Shown: piece by piece, positions 10,027 to 19,153 of the stretch
How positions within the stretch are numbered: position 1 is the stretch's first letter
Layout: each line of letters opens with the position of its first letter
Assembly (NCBI RefSeq): GCF_003460505.1
Contig: NZ_QTVG01000005.1
Span: forward strand, 186,001-250,000
DNA: 64,000 nt
Origin: Eubacterium sp. AF36-5BH
Lineage (GTDB): Bacteria > Bacillota > Clostridia > Lachnospirales > Lachnospiraceae
Reading direction: 5' to 3'
Program-made: the position numbers and the translations under genes
Notes under the pieces: generated by a model
Databases searched by the model: none
The model's input: the letters and a program-made list of their open reading frames with translations, nothing else
What the model was told of the DNA's origin: nothing

Positions 10027-10707
10027 ATGAATAATACAATTAAACAATTACCGGAAGATGAAAGACCATATGAGAAATCATTAAAATATGGTGTTGAAAC
10101 ATTGAGCAACAGCGAATTATTGTCGTTGATTTTACGAAATGGTACAAAAGGCGTAAATGTTAAGGAACTATCGTCCTCCTTAATAGACAGTGACAACGGT
10201 TTATTGTCACTAACACGTATTTCTTTTGAACAACTTACCAAAATTAACGGTATAGGCAAAGTAAAAGCAATACAGATTCTAGCTGTTGTAGAAATTGCTA
10301 AGAGAATTTCCATGTCAAATTTTAATAATTCAGTGAAGTTTGAAACTCCTGAATTAATCTCAAATTATTATATGGAAAGATTAAGACATTTAGAACAGGA
10401 ACAAATGCATGTAATGTTCCTTGACACTAAATGCAAATTAATTAAAGATAAACTAATTACATCAGGAACCATTAATCAGTCATTAATTTCTCCAAGAGAA
10501 ATTTTTGTTGAGGCTTTAAGATGTAATTGTGTAAACATTGTTTTAATACATAATCATCCAAGTGGTGACCCAACACCCAGCAGAGATGATATCAACAGTA
10601 CCATTAGGGTTCAAAGAGCTGGAAAAATGATTGGAATTAAATTAATTGACCACATTATTATTGGTGATAATACTTATTCCAGTTTACGAGCTTTGAAACT
10701 AATATAG
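10027..10707 (+). CDS. radC: RadC family JAB/MPN-domain protein
   Basis: This 226-residue protein has the RadC layout: an N-terminal helix-hairpin-helix half (LTKINGIGKVKAIQILA) and a C-terminal JAB/MPN metal-binding domain. The metal motif HNHPSGDPTPSRDD (H-x-H-x7-S-x2-D) is intact, so a zinc-dependent hydrolase fold is expected. Family function is unclear despite the historic DNA-repair name. RBS GAAAGG precedes the ATG. It lies directly upstream of mreB, a common bacterial arrangement, with an 80-bp gap that holds a short wobble-paired inverted repeat (AATGATTTAA/TTAAGTCATT) but no convincing terminator. Confidence 0.93.
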   Translation: MNNTIKQLPEDERPYEKSLKYGVETLSNSELLSLILRNGTKGVNVKELSSSLIDSDNGLLSLTRISFEQLTKINGIGKVKAIQILAVVEIAKRISMSNFNNSVKFETPELISNYYMERLRHLEQEQMHVMFLDTKCKLIKDKLITSGTINQSLISPREIFVEALRCNCVNIVLIHNHPSGDPTPSRDDINSTIRVQRAGKMIGIKLIDHIIIGDNTYSSLRALKLI

Positions 10708-10787
10708 GCTTTATGAAAAAAACTTGAATTCAAACTAAATGATTTAACAGAAATTAAGTCATTGAAACTGAGCTGAAAGGATTAAAC

Positions 10788-11819
10788 ATGAGTAAAAGCG
10801 TTTACGGAATAGATTTTGGTACAAGCAATATAAAAATTTATAATGGTGTTACCAGAACAAGTTTAAATGAAAAAAATATTATAGCAATAAAAAATAAAAC
10901 AGACCTTTTTGAAATAGGTGATGAAGCTTTTAAAATGTACGAGAAAGCTCCTGATAATATCGAAGTAGTATTTCCTATTAAGTATGGTGTTATTGCTGAC
11001 TTAAAGAAAATGAAAATGCTTTTTGAGCAGTTCTTCAAAAAATTAACAGGTCCAAGAGGCAGTAAAATGGGTAGATTCTGTATTGCAGTTCCTGCAGACA
11101 TTACAGAAGTTGAAAAAAGAGCATTTTATGAAGTAGTTGCCAAGTCAGATATTAAGGCGAGAGAAATTAAAATCGTAGAAAAGCCAATAGCAGATGCTGT
11201 TGGTTTAGGCATAGACATATCAAGCTCCAAAGGTAACATGATTGTTAATATTGGTGCTGATACAACCGAAGTTTCTATTATATCACATGGTGGTATAGTA
11301 ATAAGCAGAATTGTTAAGATTGGTGGCAATATGTTAGACCAGTTAATTTGTGAAAGCGTTAAGAAGCGTTATAATATTTTAATAGGTTTAAAAACAGCTG
11401 AAAAGATTAAAATAGCTTTATCTGATGCAATGTATGTGGAAGACGGTGTAACAGACGAGGACATCTTTTATGTATACGGAAGAAACGTTATAACAGGTCT
11501 TCCATCTGAAAGAGGTATTTCAAAGGATACTGTTTATGAAGCAATAGAGCAGTTCTTTGATGATATTGTTGATGCAATAAAGAATCTTTTAGAAAGAACT
11601 CCACCGGAACTTACTGCTGATATTGTTGATGCAGGTATTTATTTAACAGGTGCTTCATCATCAATTAAGAACTTAGATAAGTTAATCAAAAAAGAAACAG
11701 ACTTGAATGTGAATGTTATTAAAAATCCGGGCGAGTCAGTAATTAGAGGTATTTCGATTATTATGTCAGATTCAAAATACCGTAAATTAATGTATGAGCC
11801 GAAAGAAAGCACATTCTAA
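10788..11819 (+). CDS. mreB: Rod-shape-determining protein MreB
   Basis: A 343-residue actin-like ATPase that forms membrane-associated filaments guiding lateral wall synthesis. The phosphate-1 loop is DFGTSNIK (classical MreB has DLGTAN). VEKPIADAVGLGI and phosphate-2 VNIGADTTEVSII follow, and the adenosine region is GIYLTGASSSI. Length matches the family (about 335-350). RBS GAAAGGATT precedes the ATG. It heads the mreBCD-PBP2-minDE-rodA operon. Firmicutes often have paralogues (Mbl, MreBH); the position ahead of mreC supports mreB. Confidence 0.93.
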   Translation: MSKSVYGIDFGTSNIKIYNGVTRTSLNEKNIIAIKNKTDLFEIGDEAFKMYEKAPDNIEVVFPIKYGVIADLKKMKMLFEQFFKKLTGPRGSKMGRFCIAVPADITEVEKRAFYEVVAKSDIKAREIKIVEKPIADAVGLGIDISSSKGNMIVNIGADTTEVSIISHGGIVISRIVKIGGNMLDQLICESVKKRYNILIGLKTAEKIKIALSDAMYVEDGVTDEDIFYVYGRNVITGLPSERGISKDTVYEAIEQFFDDIVDAIKNLLERTPPELTADIVDAGIYLTGASSSIKNLDKLIKKETDLNVNVIKNPGESVIRGISIIMSDSKYRKLMYEPKESTF

Positions 11820-11864
11820 ATAATAGACAAAGGAAAATATAACAAAAAGAATAAGGTGATTAAT

Positions 11865-12716
11865 ATGAAAAAGCCAAGTAAGATAAATATAAAACCTAAA
11901 ATTTTAATATTCGTTTTGACTCTGTTATGTATAGGTTCGCTTATACTTTCTGTAGTTGCACCTAGTTTTTCAAATCCAATAAAAACAGTTGCAGGAACAG
12001 TGGTTATACCTTTACAGGACGGAGTAAATTCTATTGGAGGCTGGTTTACTAACAAAGCCGACCTTTTAAAATCAGTTAAATCCCTAAAAAGTGAAAATGC
12101 AAAACTAAAGAGGCAGGTAAACGAATTATCTCAGGAAAACAGTTTGCTTGCGCAAAACAAATATGAGCTTACACGTTTACAGGATTTATACAAATTAGAC
12201 AAGGATTACTCAACTTATAAAAAAATTGCTGCCAGAGTAATTGGTAAAGACACAGGTAATTACTTTAATTTATTTACAATTGATAAAGGAAGTGATGATG
12301 GCATCAAAGTTGACATGAATGTTATAAGTGGTGGTGGCCTTGTTGGAATTGTATCCAGTGTAGGAAAGAACTACGCAAGAGTTCGTGCAATTATAGATGA
12401 TGAAAGTAGTGTAAGTGTATCTTTCGCTAATACATCCGACACAGCAATTGCCAGTGGTGATTTGAAACTTATTACAAAAGGATACATGAATTTAACTGAA
12501 ATTCCACAAAAAACAAAAGTTTCAGAAGGTGATTTGGTTGTTACATCAAGAATTAGTAACAAATTTCTACCGGGTATACCTGTAGGTTACGTTACAAAAA
12601 CAAAGAAAGATGCAAACGAACTTACCCAATCAGGTCAGTTAATGCCAATTGTAGACTTTGAGCATATTGATGAAGTTTTAGTTATTACAAAATTAAAAGA
12701 AGTTTTAAAGGATTAA
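11865..12716 (+). CDS. mreC: Rod-shape-determining protein MreC
   Basis: A 283-residue bitopic protein linking MreB to the elongation-complex synthases outside the membrane. A transmembrane helix lies at about 10-30 (ILIFVLTLLCIGSLILS), a coiled coil at about 60-105 (KSLKSENAKLKRQVNELSQEN), then the paired beta-barrel MreC core (VIGKDTGNYFNLFTIDKGSDDGI). I start at ATG 11865 because AAGGTG lies at the correct distance. A GTG at 11856 in the same frame is part of that binding site and less likely. It lies between mreB and mreD. Confidence 0.93.
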   Translation: MKKPSKINIKPKILIFVLTLLCIGSLILSVVAPSFSNPIKTVAGTVVIPLQDGVNSIGGWFTNKADLLKSVKSLKSENAKLKRQVNELSQENSLLAQNKYELTRLQDLYKLDKDYSTYKKIAARVIGKDTGNYFNLFTIDKGSDDGIKVDMNVISGGGLVGIVSSVGKNYARVRAIIDDESSVSVSFANTSDTAIASGDLKLITKGYMNLTEIPQKTKVSEGDLVVTSRISNKFLPGIPVGYVTKTKKDANELTQSGQLMPIVDFEHIDEVLVITKLKEVLKD

Positions 12717-12734
12717 TGAATAGAAGGATTTTTC

Positions 12735-13268
12735 ATGAAACACAGAATTATTAGAGTTATTATAACAGCAATAATTATAATTATGGCATTTATATTACAA
12801 AGTGAATTTTCGCTGGCTAACTTTAACATTGTTGCCACACCTAATCTGCTTTTATTTGTAACCTGTATATTTGGTTTTATGCGTGGTTGCAATTATGGAA
12901 CGGTTACAGGCTTAATATGTGGTTTACTTGTGGATATTTTCTTTGGTGATGTTATTGGTTTATATGCATTAATTTATATGTATATAGGTTTTTTCAGTGG
13001 CTTATTTAAAAAAATGTTCTACAGCGACCATGTTTTTATGCCAATGGTTTTAGTTTTTACTAATGATTTAATATACAATCTGTTAGTTTACACTTTTAGA
13101 TTTATATTGAGAAATAAATTAGATTTTTCTTTTTATTTCTGGCAGATAATGTTCCCTGAAATGATAGCCACAACATTTATAGCCTTTTTATTCTATAAGT
13201 TATTTTATTTATTAAATGAAAAAATATTAACAATAAAACAGGAGAGTACATTAAGTTTTGATAAGTGA
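12735..13268 (+). CDS. mreD: Rod-shape-determining protein MreD
   Basis: A 177-residue integral membrane protein of the elongasome. It is almost entirely hydrophobic, with about five or six transmembrane helices, starting with an IIRVIITAIIIIMAFILQS segment. The small loop FGFMRGCNYGTVTGLICGLLVD is typical of MreD. RBS AGAAGGA is 8 bp before the ATG. Its last codons overlap the TTG start of PBP2 by 11 bp, so the two are translationally coupled. Confidence 0.9.
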   Translation: MKHRIIRVIITAIIIIMAFILQSEFSLANFNIVATPNLLLFVTCIFGFMRGCNYGTVTGLICGLLVDIFFGDVIGLYALIYMYIGFFSGLFKKMFYSDHVFMPMVLVFTNDLIYNLLVYTFRFILRNKLDFSFYFWQIMFPEMIATTFIAFLFYKLFYLLNEKILTIKQESTLSFDK

Positions 13269-16083
13269 TTTTTTATATACAATTTTAAAAATAATTAAAT
13301 CAAGAATATTTATCGTAAGCGTAATAATAATAGCTTTATTTTCAGGTTTGATTTATAGAATATTTGACTTACAGATAATTAACGAAAATTATTACATGAG
13401 CACATATATTCAAAAATCTGAGAAAACTGTTTATAAATCAGGTACAAGAGGAAAGATTTTGGACAAAAAAGGCAAAGTTTTAGCTTATGATGAATTAGCT
13501 TATGCCGTAAGAATTGAAGATAAAATCGACAGTTCTGACCAAAAGAATAGTCAGTTAAATGCTATTGTATCAAAAGCAATTAAAATAATCGAAAAAAACG
13601 GTGACAAGATTTCAGTAGATTTTCCAATTATATTAAATGATGATGGAAAATGGGAAGAAAATTTCACATCTGATGCATCAAAGAAATTATTTATGACAAA
13701 TCTTTTTGGTAAAACCTTAAAGAAAAACAACCATGATTATTCAAATGCTTCAGTAGGTGAAATCATTTCTTATTTGAAAAATGATTTATTTGAAGTTACA
13801 GAAAAATGTAGTGACCAAATGTTACTTAAAATTTTGGCAATCAGATACAATGTTTATGCCATATCATCACAAAAATATGTTGGTGTAACAATTGCCACTG
13901 ATGTGTCAAATGGAACAATGGTTGGTATTTCTGAAAATGAAGCTGACTTAACAGGGGTTACAGTAGAAGAACAGACAATTAGAAAATATAATATGAGCAA
14001 ATATTTTGCTCCTATTATCGGTTATACAGGAACAATTTCAGATGCCCAGTTAGAAGAATACAAAAAACAGGGCAAAAATTATATTGCAAGTGATATAGTT
14101 GGTAAATCAGGTCTTGAATCCTCAATGGAGGAATATCTTCAGGGAAAACGTGGAGAAGAAAAAATATTTGTTGACAACACTGGAAAAGTTTTAAGTGTTA
14201 TATCAAAGAAAAATTCTGCTGCAGGTAATGACATTTACCTAACAATTGATTCTAAATTGCAAAAAGCTGTTTATACAATGCTTGAGAAAAAAATAGCGTC
14301 AATTTTAATATCAGAAATTGTAAACTATGATATTGATGAATCAAAAGAAACAGATGAAAAATTGCATTATATACCTGTAAAAAAAGTATATGCACAGCTT
14401 GTAACTAACAATGTAGTAAGTTTGAAACACTTATCAAAGAAATCTACAACAAACGAAGCAAGAGTATATAGTAAATACAAATCAGGTGTCCAGACAGCCA
14501 CAGCCAAATTAAAGGCCGACTTAAATTCTAACGGTGCAGTTTATAATGACTACAGTTCAGAATTTCAGGAATATTGTGATTATATTTATGATTTACTTAA
14601 GAATGATGGTATATTAATTTCATCTTCCATAGATACTAACGATTCCACTTATAATAAATATGTAGATGGAAAGATTAGTATAAATGCATTTATAAAATAT
14701 GCAATAAAGAAGAACTGGATTAGTTTAGATAACCTTGATGTACAGGACGAGTACCTTTCAACAAGTGAAACTTATGATTTAATTGTAAATCATATTATAA
14801 AAGACGTTAAGAAAAATACATCTTTTGGTAAGCTTGTTGTTAAGTATTTGATTAATGACTCAACAATATCCGGCAGTGAAATATGTATGCTTTTATTTGA
14901 TCAGAAGGTTCTGAAAATGGACCAGAGTGCTTATAACACTTTGTCAACCTTTGATAAATATCAGACTTTCCGCTTTATTGTAAAGCAGATAAAAGAATTA
15001 AAGATTACACCGGCACAGATTGCTCTTGATCCATGTTCAGGTTCGGTTGTAATTACAGATCCAAGAAATGGTGATGTTCGTGCAATGGTAACATATCCAA
15101 GTTATGACAATAATATGTTATCAGGTTCTGTAGATTCAGAATATTGGGCAAAATTAATTGATGACCAGTCAGATCCTTTGTATAACAGATCAACTCAGGG
15201 TGCAACAGCTCCAGGTTCAACTTTCAAGATGACAACTGCTTTGGCTTCATTATCTGAAGGTATTATTACACCTGGTAGTACAGTTGATGATACAGGTGTG
15301 TTTAAGAAGATAACACCGTCACCAAAATGTTGGATTTATCCAAAGGGAACACATGGATATCAGAACGTTAGTGAAGCTTTGGCAAATTCATGTAACTATT
15401 TCTTCTACGAAATGGGTTACAGATTAGGTAAGTCTAATGGCACATCCTATGACAGTGCAGTTGGTCTTGATAAAATGGAAAAATATGCCACTAAACTTGG
15501 CTTAAACATGAAATCAGGTGTTGAAATTACTGAGAGAGAACCTCATTTTTCAACAGAAAGTGCTGTCCATTCAGCTATTGGACAGGGTAGTAACGCTTAT
15601 ACACCGGCGCAGCTTGCAAGATATGTATCTACAGTAGCTAACGGCGGTAAAAATTATAATTTAACATTACTTGATAAAGTTAAATCAAGAAAAGGTAAAC
15701 TTGTTTTAAACAACAAAGCTAAAATGACAAATAAGGTAGAAGCATCACAAAGTACATGGAATGCAATTCATTCAGGTATGAGACAGGTAGTTACATCAGG
15801 TACTGTGCGTAATTATTTTACAGATACTAAAATAACTTTTGCCGGTAAATCCGGTACTGCTCAGGAGAATTTGCATCGTAATTCCCATGCTTTATTTGTG
15901 GCTTATGCGCCTTATGACAATCCAAAGATTGCTATATCAACTGTATTACCTTTTGCCAACTCATCACATGATTCAGCAGAATTGGCAAAGAACTGTGTAC
16001 AGTATTATTATGGTGAACTTACTGATAAAGATTTAAAGAAAGCTGTTAAAAGTGAAGATTTGAAAAATACTACTCAGGATTAA
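13258..16083 (+). CDS. Penicillin-binding protein 2 (elongasome transpeptidase) with large insertion
   Basis: A class B PBP that cross-links peptidoglycan during side-wall growth. It has an N-terminal transmembrane helix (about 16-36), a dimerisation domain, and a transpeptidase domain with SxxK at Ser654-Lys657 (STFK), SxN at Ser711-Asn713 (SCN) and KSGT at Lys864. At 941 residues it is far longer than usual (about 600-700). About 240 extra residues (about 347-588) are inserted between the TIDSKLQKAV segment and the DPCSGSVVITDP strand. The TTG start, overlapping mreD, is supported by AGGAG upstream and by the need for the membrane helix. It likely partners with RodA, encoded three genes on. 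Confidence 0.92.
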   Translation: MISDFLYTILKIIKSRIFIVSVIIIALFSGLIYRIFDLQIINENYYMSTYIQKSEKTVYKSGTRGKILDKKGKVLAYDELAYAVRIEDKIDSSDQKNSQLNAIVSKAIKIIEKNGDKISVDFPIILNDDGKWEENFTSDASKKLFMTNLFGKTLKKNNHDYSNASVGEIISYLKNDLFEVTEKCSDQMLLKILAIRYNVYAISSQKYVGVTIATDVSNGTMVGISENEADLTGVTVEEQTIRKYNMSKYFAPIIGYTGTISDAQLEEYKKQGKNYIASDIVGKSGLESSMEEYLQGKRGEEKIFVDNTGKVLSVISKKNSAAGNDIYLTIDSKLQKAVYTMLEKKIASILISEIVNYDIDESKETDEKLHYIPVKKVYAQLVTNNVVSLKHLSKKSTTNEARVYSKYKSGVQTATAKLKADLNSNGAVYNDYSSEFQEYCDYIYDLLKNDGILISSSIDTNDSTYNKYVDGKISINAFIKYAIKKNWISLDNLDVQDEYLSTSETYDLIVNHIIKDVKKNTSFGKLVVKYLINDSTISGSEICMLLFDQKVLKMDQSAYNTLSTFDKYQTFRFIVKQIKELKITPAQIALDPCSGSVVITDPRNGDVRAMVTYPSYDNNMLSGSVDSEYWAKLIDDQSDPLYNRSTQGATAPGSTFKMTTALASLSEGIITPGSTVDDTGVFKKITPSPKCWIYPKGTHGYQNVSEALANSCNYFFYEMGYRLGKSNGTSYDSAVGLDKMEKYATKLGLNMKSGVEITEREPHFSTESAVHSAIGQGSNAYTPAQLARYVSTVANGGKNYNLTLLDKVKSRKGKLVLNNKAKMTNKVEASQSTWNAIHSGMRQVVTSGTVRNYFTDTKITFAGKSGTAQENLHRNSHALFVAYAPYDNPKIAISTVLPFANSSHDSAELAKNCVQYYYGELTDKDLKKAVKSEDLKNTTQD

Positions 16084-16140
16084 TTTTTTCCAAAATAAAG
16101 TACAAAAGATAATATAAGTATTTTATTTTAGGAGGGAATA

Positions 16141-16938
16141 ATGGGAGAAGTAATTGTAATCACTTCAGGAAAAGGAGGTGTTGGAAAAACAACCATCACC
16201 GCCAATTTAGGAATAGCTTTATCTAAATTAGGAAAAAGTGTTATCGCAATAGATACAGATATTGGTCTTCGTAATTTAGATGTGGTTATGGGACTTGAAA
16301 ATCAAATAGTTTATAATCTTGTAGACGTACTTGAAGGGACGTGCAGATTAAGACAGGCTGTTATAAAGGACCGGCGATACAACAATTTGTATTTATTACC
16401 AAGTGCCCAATCCAAAGATAAAGATTCAGTTACACCACAACAGATGATTGATTTGACTTCATGTTTAAAAGAAGAGTTTGATTATGTTTTAATCGACTGT
16501 CCTGCCGGTATTGAACAGGGCTTTAGAAATGCCATTGCAGGTGCAACAAAAGCAATTGTTGTAACCACACCTGAAGTTTCGGCTATAAGAGATGCTGACA
16601 GAATAATAGGACTTCTTGAAAAAGATGGCATTAATCCTATTTATTTATTAATAAATAAGTTACGACCTGACCTTATTAGAAAAGGTGAAATGATGTCAGG
16701 TCAGGACGTAAAAGAAATTCTTAACAGCGATGTTATCGGTTGCATAAATGACGATGTAAATATTGTTATCGCAACAAATAAAGGTGATTCCGTAGTAAAC
16801 ATGAACACATCATCCGGAAAAGCAATCAACAAAATTGCAGAGAAAATCGAAGGTACATATCCTCTTTATGAAAAAGAAGAACACAAATTTTCATTAATGT
16901 TTTTCAAGCAACTTTTCGGTAAGGGGGTAACAAGATGA
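16141..16938 (+). CDS. minD: Septum site-determining protein MinD
   Basis: A 265-residue ParA/MinD ATPase that positions the division septum by recruiting MinC (or a division inhibitor) to the membrane. The deviant Walker A SGKGGVGKTT has the signature Lys11 and Lys16. The C-terminal amphipathic membrane-targeting helix is HKFSLMFFKQLFGKG. The RBS AGGAGGG is strong. Its stop overlaps the minE ATG by 4 bp (ATGA). No minC is present in this window; it must lie elsewhere or be absent. Confidence 0.96.
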   Translation: MGEVIVITSGKGGVGKTTITANLGIALSKLGKSVIAIDTDIGLRNLDVVMGLENQIVYNLVDVLEGTCRLRQAVIKDRRYNNLYLLPSAQSKDKDSVTPQQMIDLTSCLKEEFDYVLIDCPAGIEQGFRNAIAGATKAIVVTTPEVSAIRDADRIIGLLEKDGINPIYLLINKLRPDLIRKGEMMSGQDVKEILNSDVIGCINDDVNIVIATNKGDSVVNMNTSSGKAINKIAEKIEGTYPLYEKEEHKFSLMFFKQLFGKGVTR

Positions 16939-17180
16939 TTTTCAGAAAACTATTCAGACGTAAACGTTCAAGTAAAATTGCTAAGGAGCGTTTAGAAATA
17001 TTATTAGTAACAGATAGAATTGGATGTAACCCATACACAACTGAGTCCATAAAGAAGGACTTAATTAGGGTTATTTCAAAATATATTGAAATTGATACAG
17101 ATAATTGTATTGTTGAAATACATCATGAGAAAGGGCCATGTCTAATGGCAAACATACCAATTAAAGAGGTTAAGGTTTAA
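16935..17180 (+). CDS. minE: Cell division topological specificity factor MinE
   Basis: An 81-residue MinE. The N-terminus holds the membrane-targeting/anti-MinC region (MIFRKLFRRK, then AKERLEILLVTDR), followed by the dimerisation domain. MinE stimulates MinD ATPase and drives Min pattern formation. The ATG overlaps the minD stop, and its own stop overlaps the rodA start by one base (TAATG). Presence of MinE rather than DivIVA-based positioning is typical of many Clostridia. Confidence 0.93.
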   Translation: MIFRKLFRRKRSSKIAKERLEILLVTDRIGCNPYTTESIKKDLIRVISKYIEIDTDNCIVEIHHEKGPCLMANIPIKEVKV

Positions 17181-18322
17181 TGATACGAAAAATATTTAGC
17201 ACAATTAAAAACTACAAATTATCTAATTTGAATTTTAGATTACTGATTTATGTATTAGCAGTAACATTTATAGGAATTTTCTGTATTGGAAGTGCAACAG
17301 AAGGAGAAGAATTCCAATTTAAACAAATTCTAGGATTTGCACTTGGAATTATTGTTCTTATTATTTTTACATTGCTAAGCTATAAATTTGTTTTTAAGTT
17401 TTATTGGTTAATATATGCAGCAACAATTGTTTTACTTGCACTTGTTATGGTTGCCGGTACAACAAGCAAGGGAGCTAAGAGATGGATAGATTTGGGCTTT
17501 GTTCAATTCCAGCCGTCTGAAATTGCAAAAGTATTCCTTATTATATTCGTTGCAACCTATTTGTATAAAAAAAGAGAAACACTTAATACATTTAAAACAA
17601 TTGCCGGTGTTACATTATTTGCAGCCATGGTATTCGGTTTAATATTTTTAGAGCCGGATTTATCAACAACTATAGTTATTTTTATAACATTTTGTGCTAT
17701 AATGTTCTTATCGGGAATTCATTATAAGATTGTTACCGGAGTTATAATTATATCTATACCAATTGTTTTGGTTTTAGGATATTATGTATCACAGCCTAAT
17801 AACAAAATATTACATGGCTATCAATATTTAAGAATTGTTGGTTTCTTTCAGGAAGATAACGCCAAAGCAAAAGATTTACGTTATCAGCAGGAGAACTCAC
17901 TTCTTGCCATTGGTTCCGGTGGCTTAACAGGTAAGGGACTTGATAATAACGATATTACATCAGTAAAAAACGGTAATTTAATATCAGAATCCCATACTGA
18001 CTTTATCTTTACAATTGTTGGTGAAGAGTTAGGTTTTATTGGTGGTGCTGCGGTTATTATATTATTATTACTTATTGTATTAGAATGTTTTATAACCGGC
18101 TCTAGGGCTCCAACCTATTCGGGACGGCTGTTCTGTTATGGTTTTGGTGTTTTAATAGGAACCCAGACTCTTGTAAACATAGCAGTTGCTACAATGCTTT
18201 TACCGAATACAGGTGTTACTTTACCATTTGTAAGTTATGGGTTAACATCATTGTTAAGTTTGTATTTTGGTATAGGTGTTGTATTAAATATAGGATTACA
18301 AAGAACGAAAGCCATGCTTTAA
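17180..18322 (+). CDS. rodA: Peptidoglycan glycosyltransferase RodA (SEDS family)
   Basis: A 380-residue polytopic SEDS protein with about ten transmembrane helices, which polymerises lipid II during rod elongation. Typical motifs are AKRWIDLGFVQFQPSEIAKV, FLEPDLSTT, the extracellular loop ending SESHTDFIFTIVGEELGF, and the C-terminal LPNTGVTLPFVSYG. Genetic linkage to PBP2 and mreBCD assigns it to RodA rather than FtsW. It overlaps minE by one base and is followed by mgsA after 39 bp. Confidence 0.95.
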   Translation: MIRKIFSTIKNYKLSNLNFRLLIYVLAVTFIGIFCIGSATEGEEFQFKQILGFALGIIVLIIFTLLSYKFVFKFYWLIYAATIVLLALVMVAGTTSKGAKRWIDLGFVQFQPSEIAKVFLIIFVATYLYKKRETLNTFKTIAGVTLFAAMVFGLIFLEPDLSTTIVIFITFCAIMFLSGIHYKIVTGVIIISIPIVLVLGYYVSQPNNKILHGYQYLRIVGFFQEDNAKAKDLRYQQENSLLAIGSGGLTGKGLDNNDITSVKNGNLISESHTDFIFTIVGEELGFIGGAAVIILLLLIVLECFITGSRAPTYSGRLFCYGFGVLIGTQTLVNIAVATMLLPNTGVTLPFVSYGLTSLLSLYFGIGVVLNIGLQRTKAML

Positions 18323-18361
18323 TAAAGCAAAAATATACTGAAAAATATAAGGAGGATGTTT

Positions 18362-18760
18362 ATGAATATTGGATTAATTGCACATGACTCTAAGAAAAAA
18401 CTAATGCAGAATTTCTGCATAGCATATAGGGGAATTTTATGTCAGCATTCATTATACGCAACAGGCACAACAGGAAGATTAATTGAGGAAGCAGCAAATT
18501 TAAATGTTTACAAATATTTAGCCGGCCATTTAGGTGGTGAACAGCAGATGTGCTCTCAGATAGAACAAAATGACTTGGATTTATTAATTTTTTTAAGAGA
18601 TCCTGAAAATCCAAAATCTCACGAGCCGGACATACACAAAGCAATTCGTTTATGCGATATTCATAATATTCCGTTAGCAACTAATGTTGCTACAGCAGAG
18701 CTTTTAATTAAGTCATTAAATCGTGGTGACTTAGAATGGCGTGAAATGTATAAGAATTAA
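18362..18760 (+). CDS. mgsA: Methylglyoxal synthase MgsA
   Basis: A 132-residue enzyme converting dihydroxyacetone phosphate to methylglyoxal and phosphate, an overflow branch of glycolysis. Family motifs are IAHDSKK, ATGTTGRLI, FLRDP, HEPD and PLATNVATAE. Alignment by motif to the Escherichia coli enzyme puts its His98 and Asp101 at His87 and Asp90, both present. The catalytic-base Asp71 position is Glu60 (GGEQQ instead of GGDQQ). The start is ATG 18362: AAGGAGG at 18349-18355 is 6 bp upstream, whereas the in-frame ATG at 18356 touches that site. Confidence 0.92.
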   Translation: MNIGLIAHDSKKKLMQNFCIAYRGILCQHSLYATGTTGRLIEEAANLNVYKYLAGHLGGEQQMCSQIEQNDLDLLIFLRDPENPKSHEPDIHKAIRLCDIHNIPLATNVATAELLIKSLNRGDLEWREMYKN

Positions 18761-18770
18761 ATACTAAATC

Positions 18771-18849
18771 AATAAAAGGAAGTGAAAATGTTAACATCAT
18801 TTAGCAAGTTGGTTAATGACGATATTTAGCATAGATACTTCCTTTTATT
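18771..18849 (+). other. Long-loop hairpin after mgsA with 13-bp perfect arms
   Basis: AATAAAAGGAAGT (18771-18783) is the exact reverse complement of ACTTCCTTTTATT (18837-18849). The 53-nt loop holds a possible 13-codon ORF. There is no T-run after the right arm on the plus strand, so it is not a classical intrinsic terminator. It lies between the convergent ends of mgsA and the DUF378 gene and could serve as a processing or termination structure for either. Confidence 0.5.
18788..18829 (+). CDS. Possible 13-codon ORF inside hairpin
   Basis: ATG at 18788 is preceded by AAGGAAG with 5-7 bp spacing and is followed by 13 codons (MLTSFSKLVNDDI) and TAG. The ribosome binding site lies inside the left arm of the hairpin. 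With so few codons this could easily be chance; there is no homology argument I can make. Confidence 0.2.
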   Translation: MLTSFSKLVNDDI

Positions 18850-18863
18850 AATGTAATATTTAG

Positions 18864-19076
18864 TTATTTTTCTCCAAGAGATAATACTCTTCCAAATAAA
18901 CTAATTAAATATAATCCACATAAACCGACTACTGCATAAACAATTCGTGAAATCCATGACATTTGGCCAAATAGAAATGCAACCAAGTCAAATTTGAAAA
19001 AACCAATAAGTCCCCAGTTAATTGCACCTATTATAGTAACAACTAATGCAAAATAGTCTAATCCTTTTGAATTCAT
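18864..19076 (-). CDS. DUF378 two-helix membrane protein
   Basis: A 70-residue protein with two transmembrane helices (about 7-27 and 43-62) and the DUF378 hallmark GAINWGLIGFF. Homologues such as Bacillus YuzA have no known function. The start at 19076 is chosen because AAAGGAGGTAAGT precedes it. An upstream in-frame ATG (19139) has no binding site and would add 21 polar residues. It is a single gene on the minus strand, divergent from the HlyD-like gene, and ends against the hairpin at 18771-18849. Confidence 0.88.
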   Translation of the reverse strand: MNSKGLDYFALVVTIIGAINWGLIGFFKFDLVAFLFGQMSWISRIVYAVVGLCGLYLISLFGRVLSLGEK

Positions 19077-19153
19077 ATACTTACCTCCTTTATCAGCATA
19101 TTTATATGTTTTCCCATTATTACAAAAAAATACATTCATAGTTTTTTTATTAA

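Noticed and set aside
9954..10313. 119-residue minus-strand ORF over the radC start
   Set aside because: It overlaps the helix-hairpin-helix part of radC on the other strand and has no binding site.
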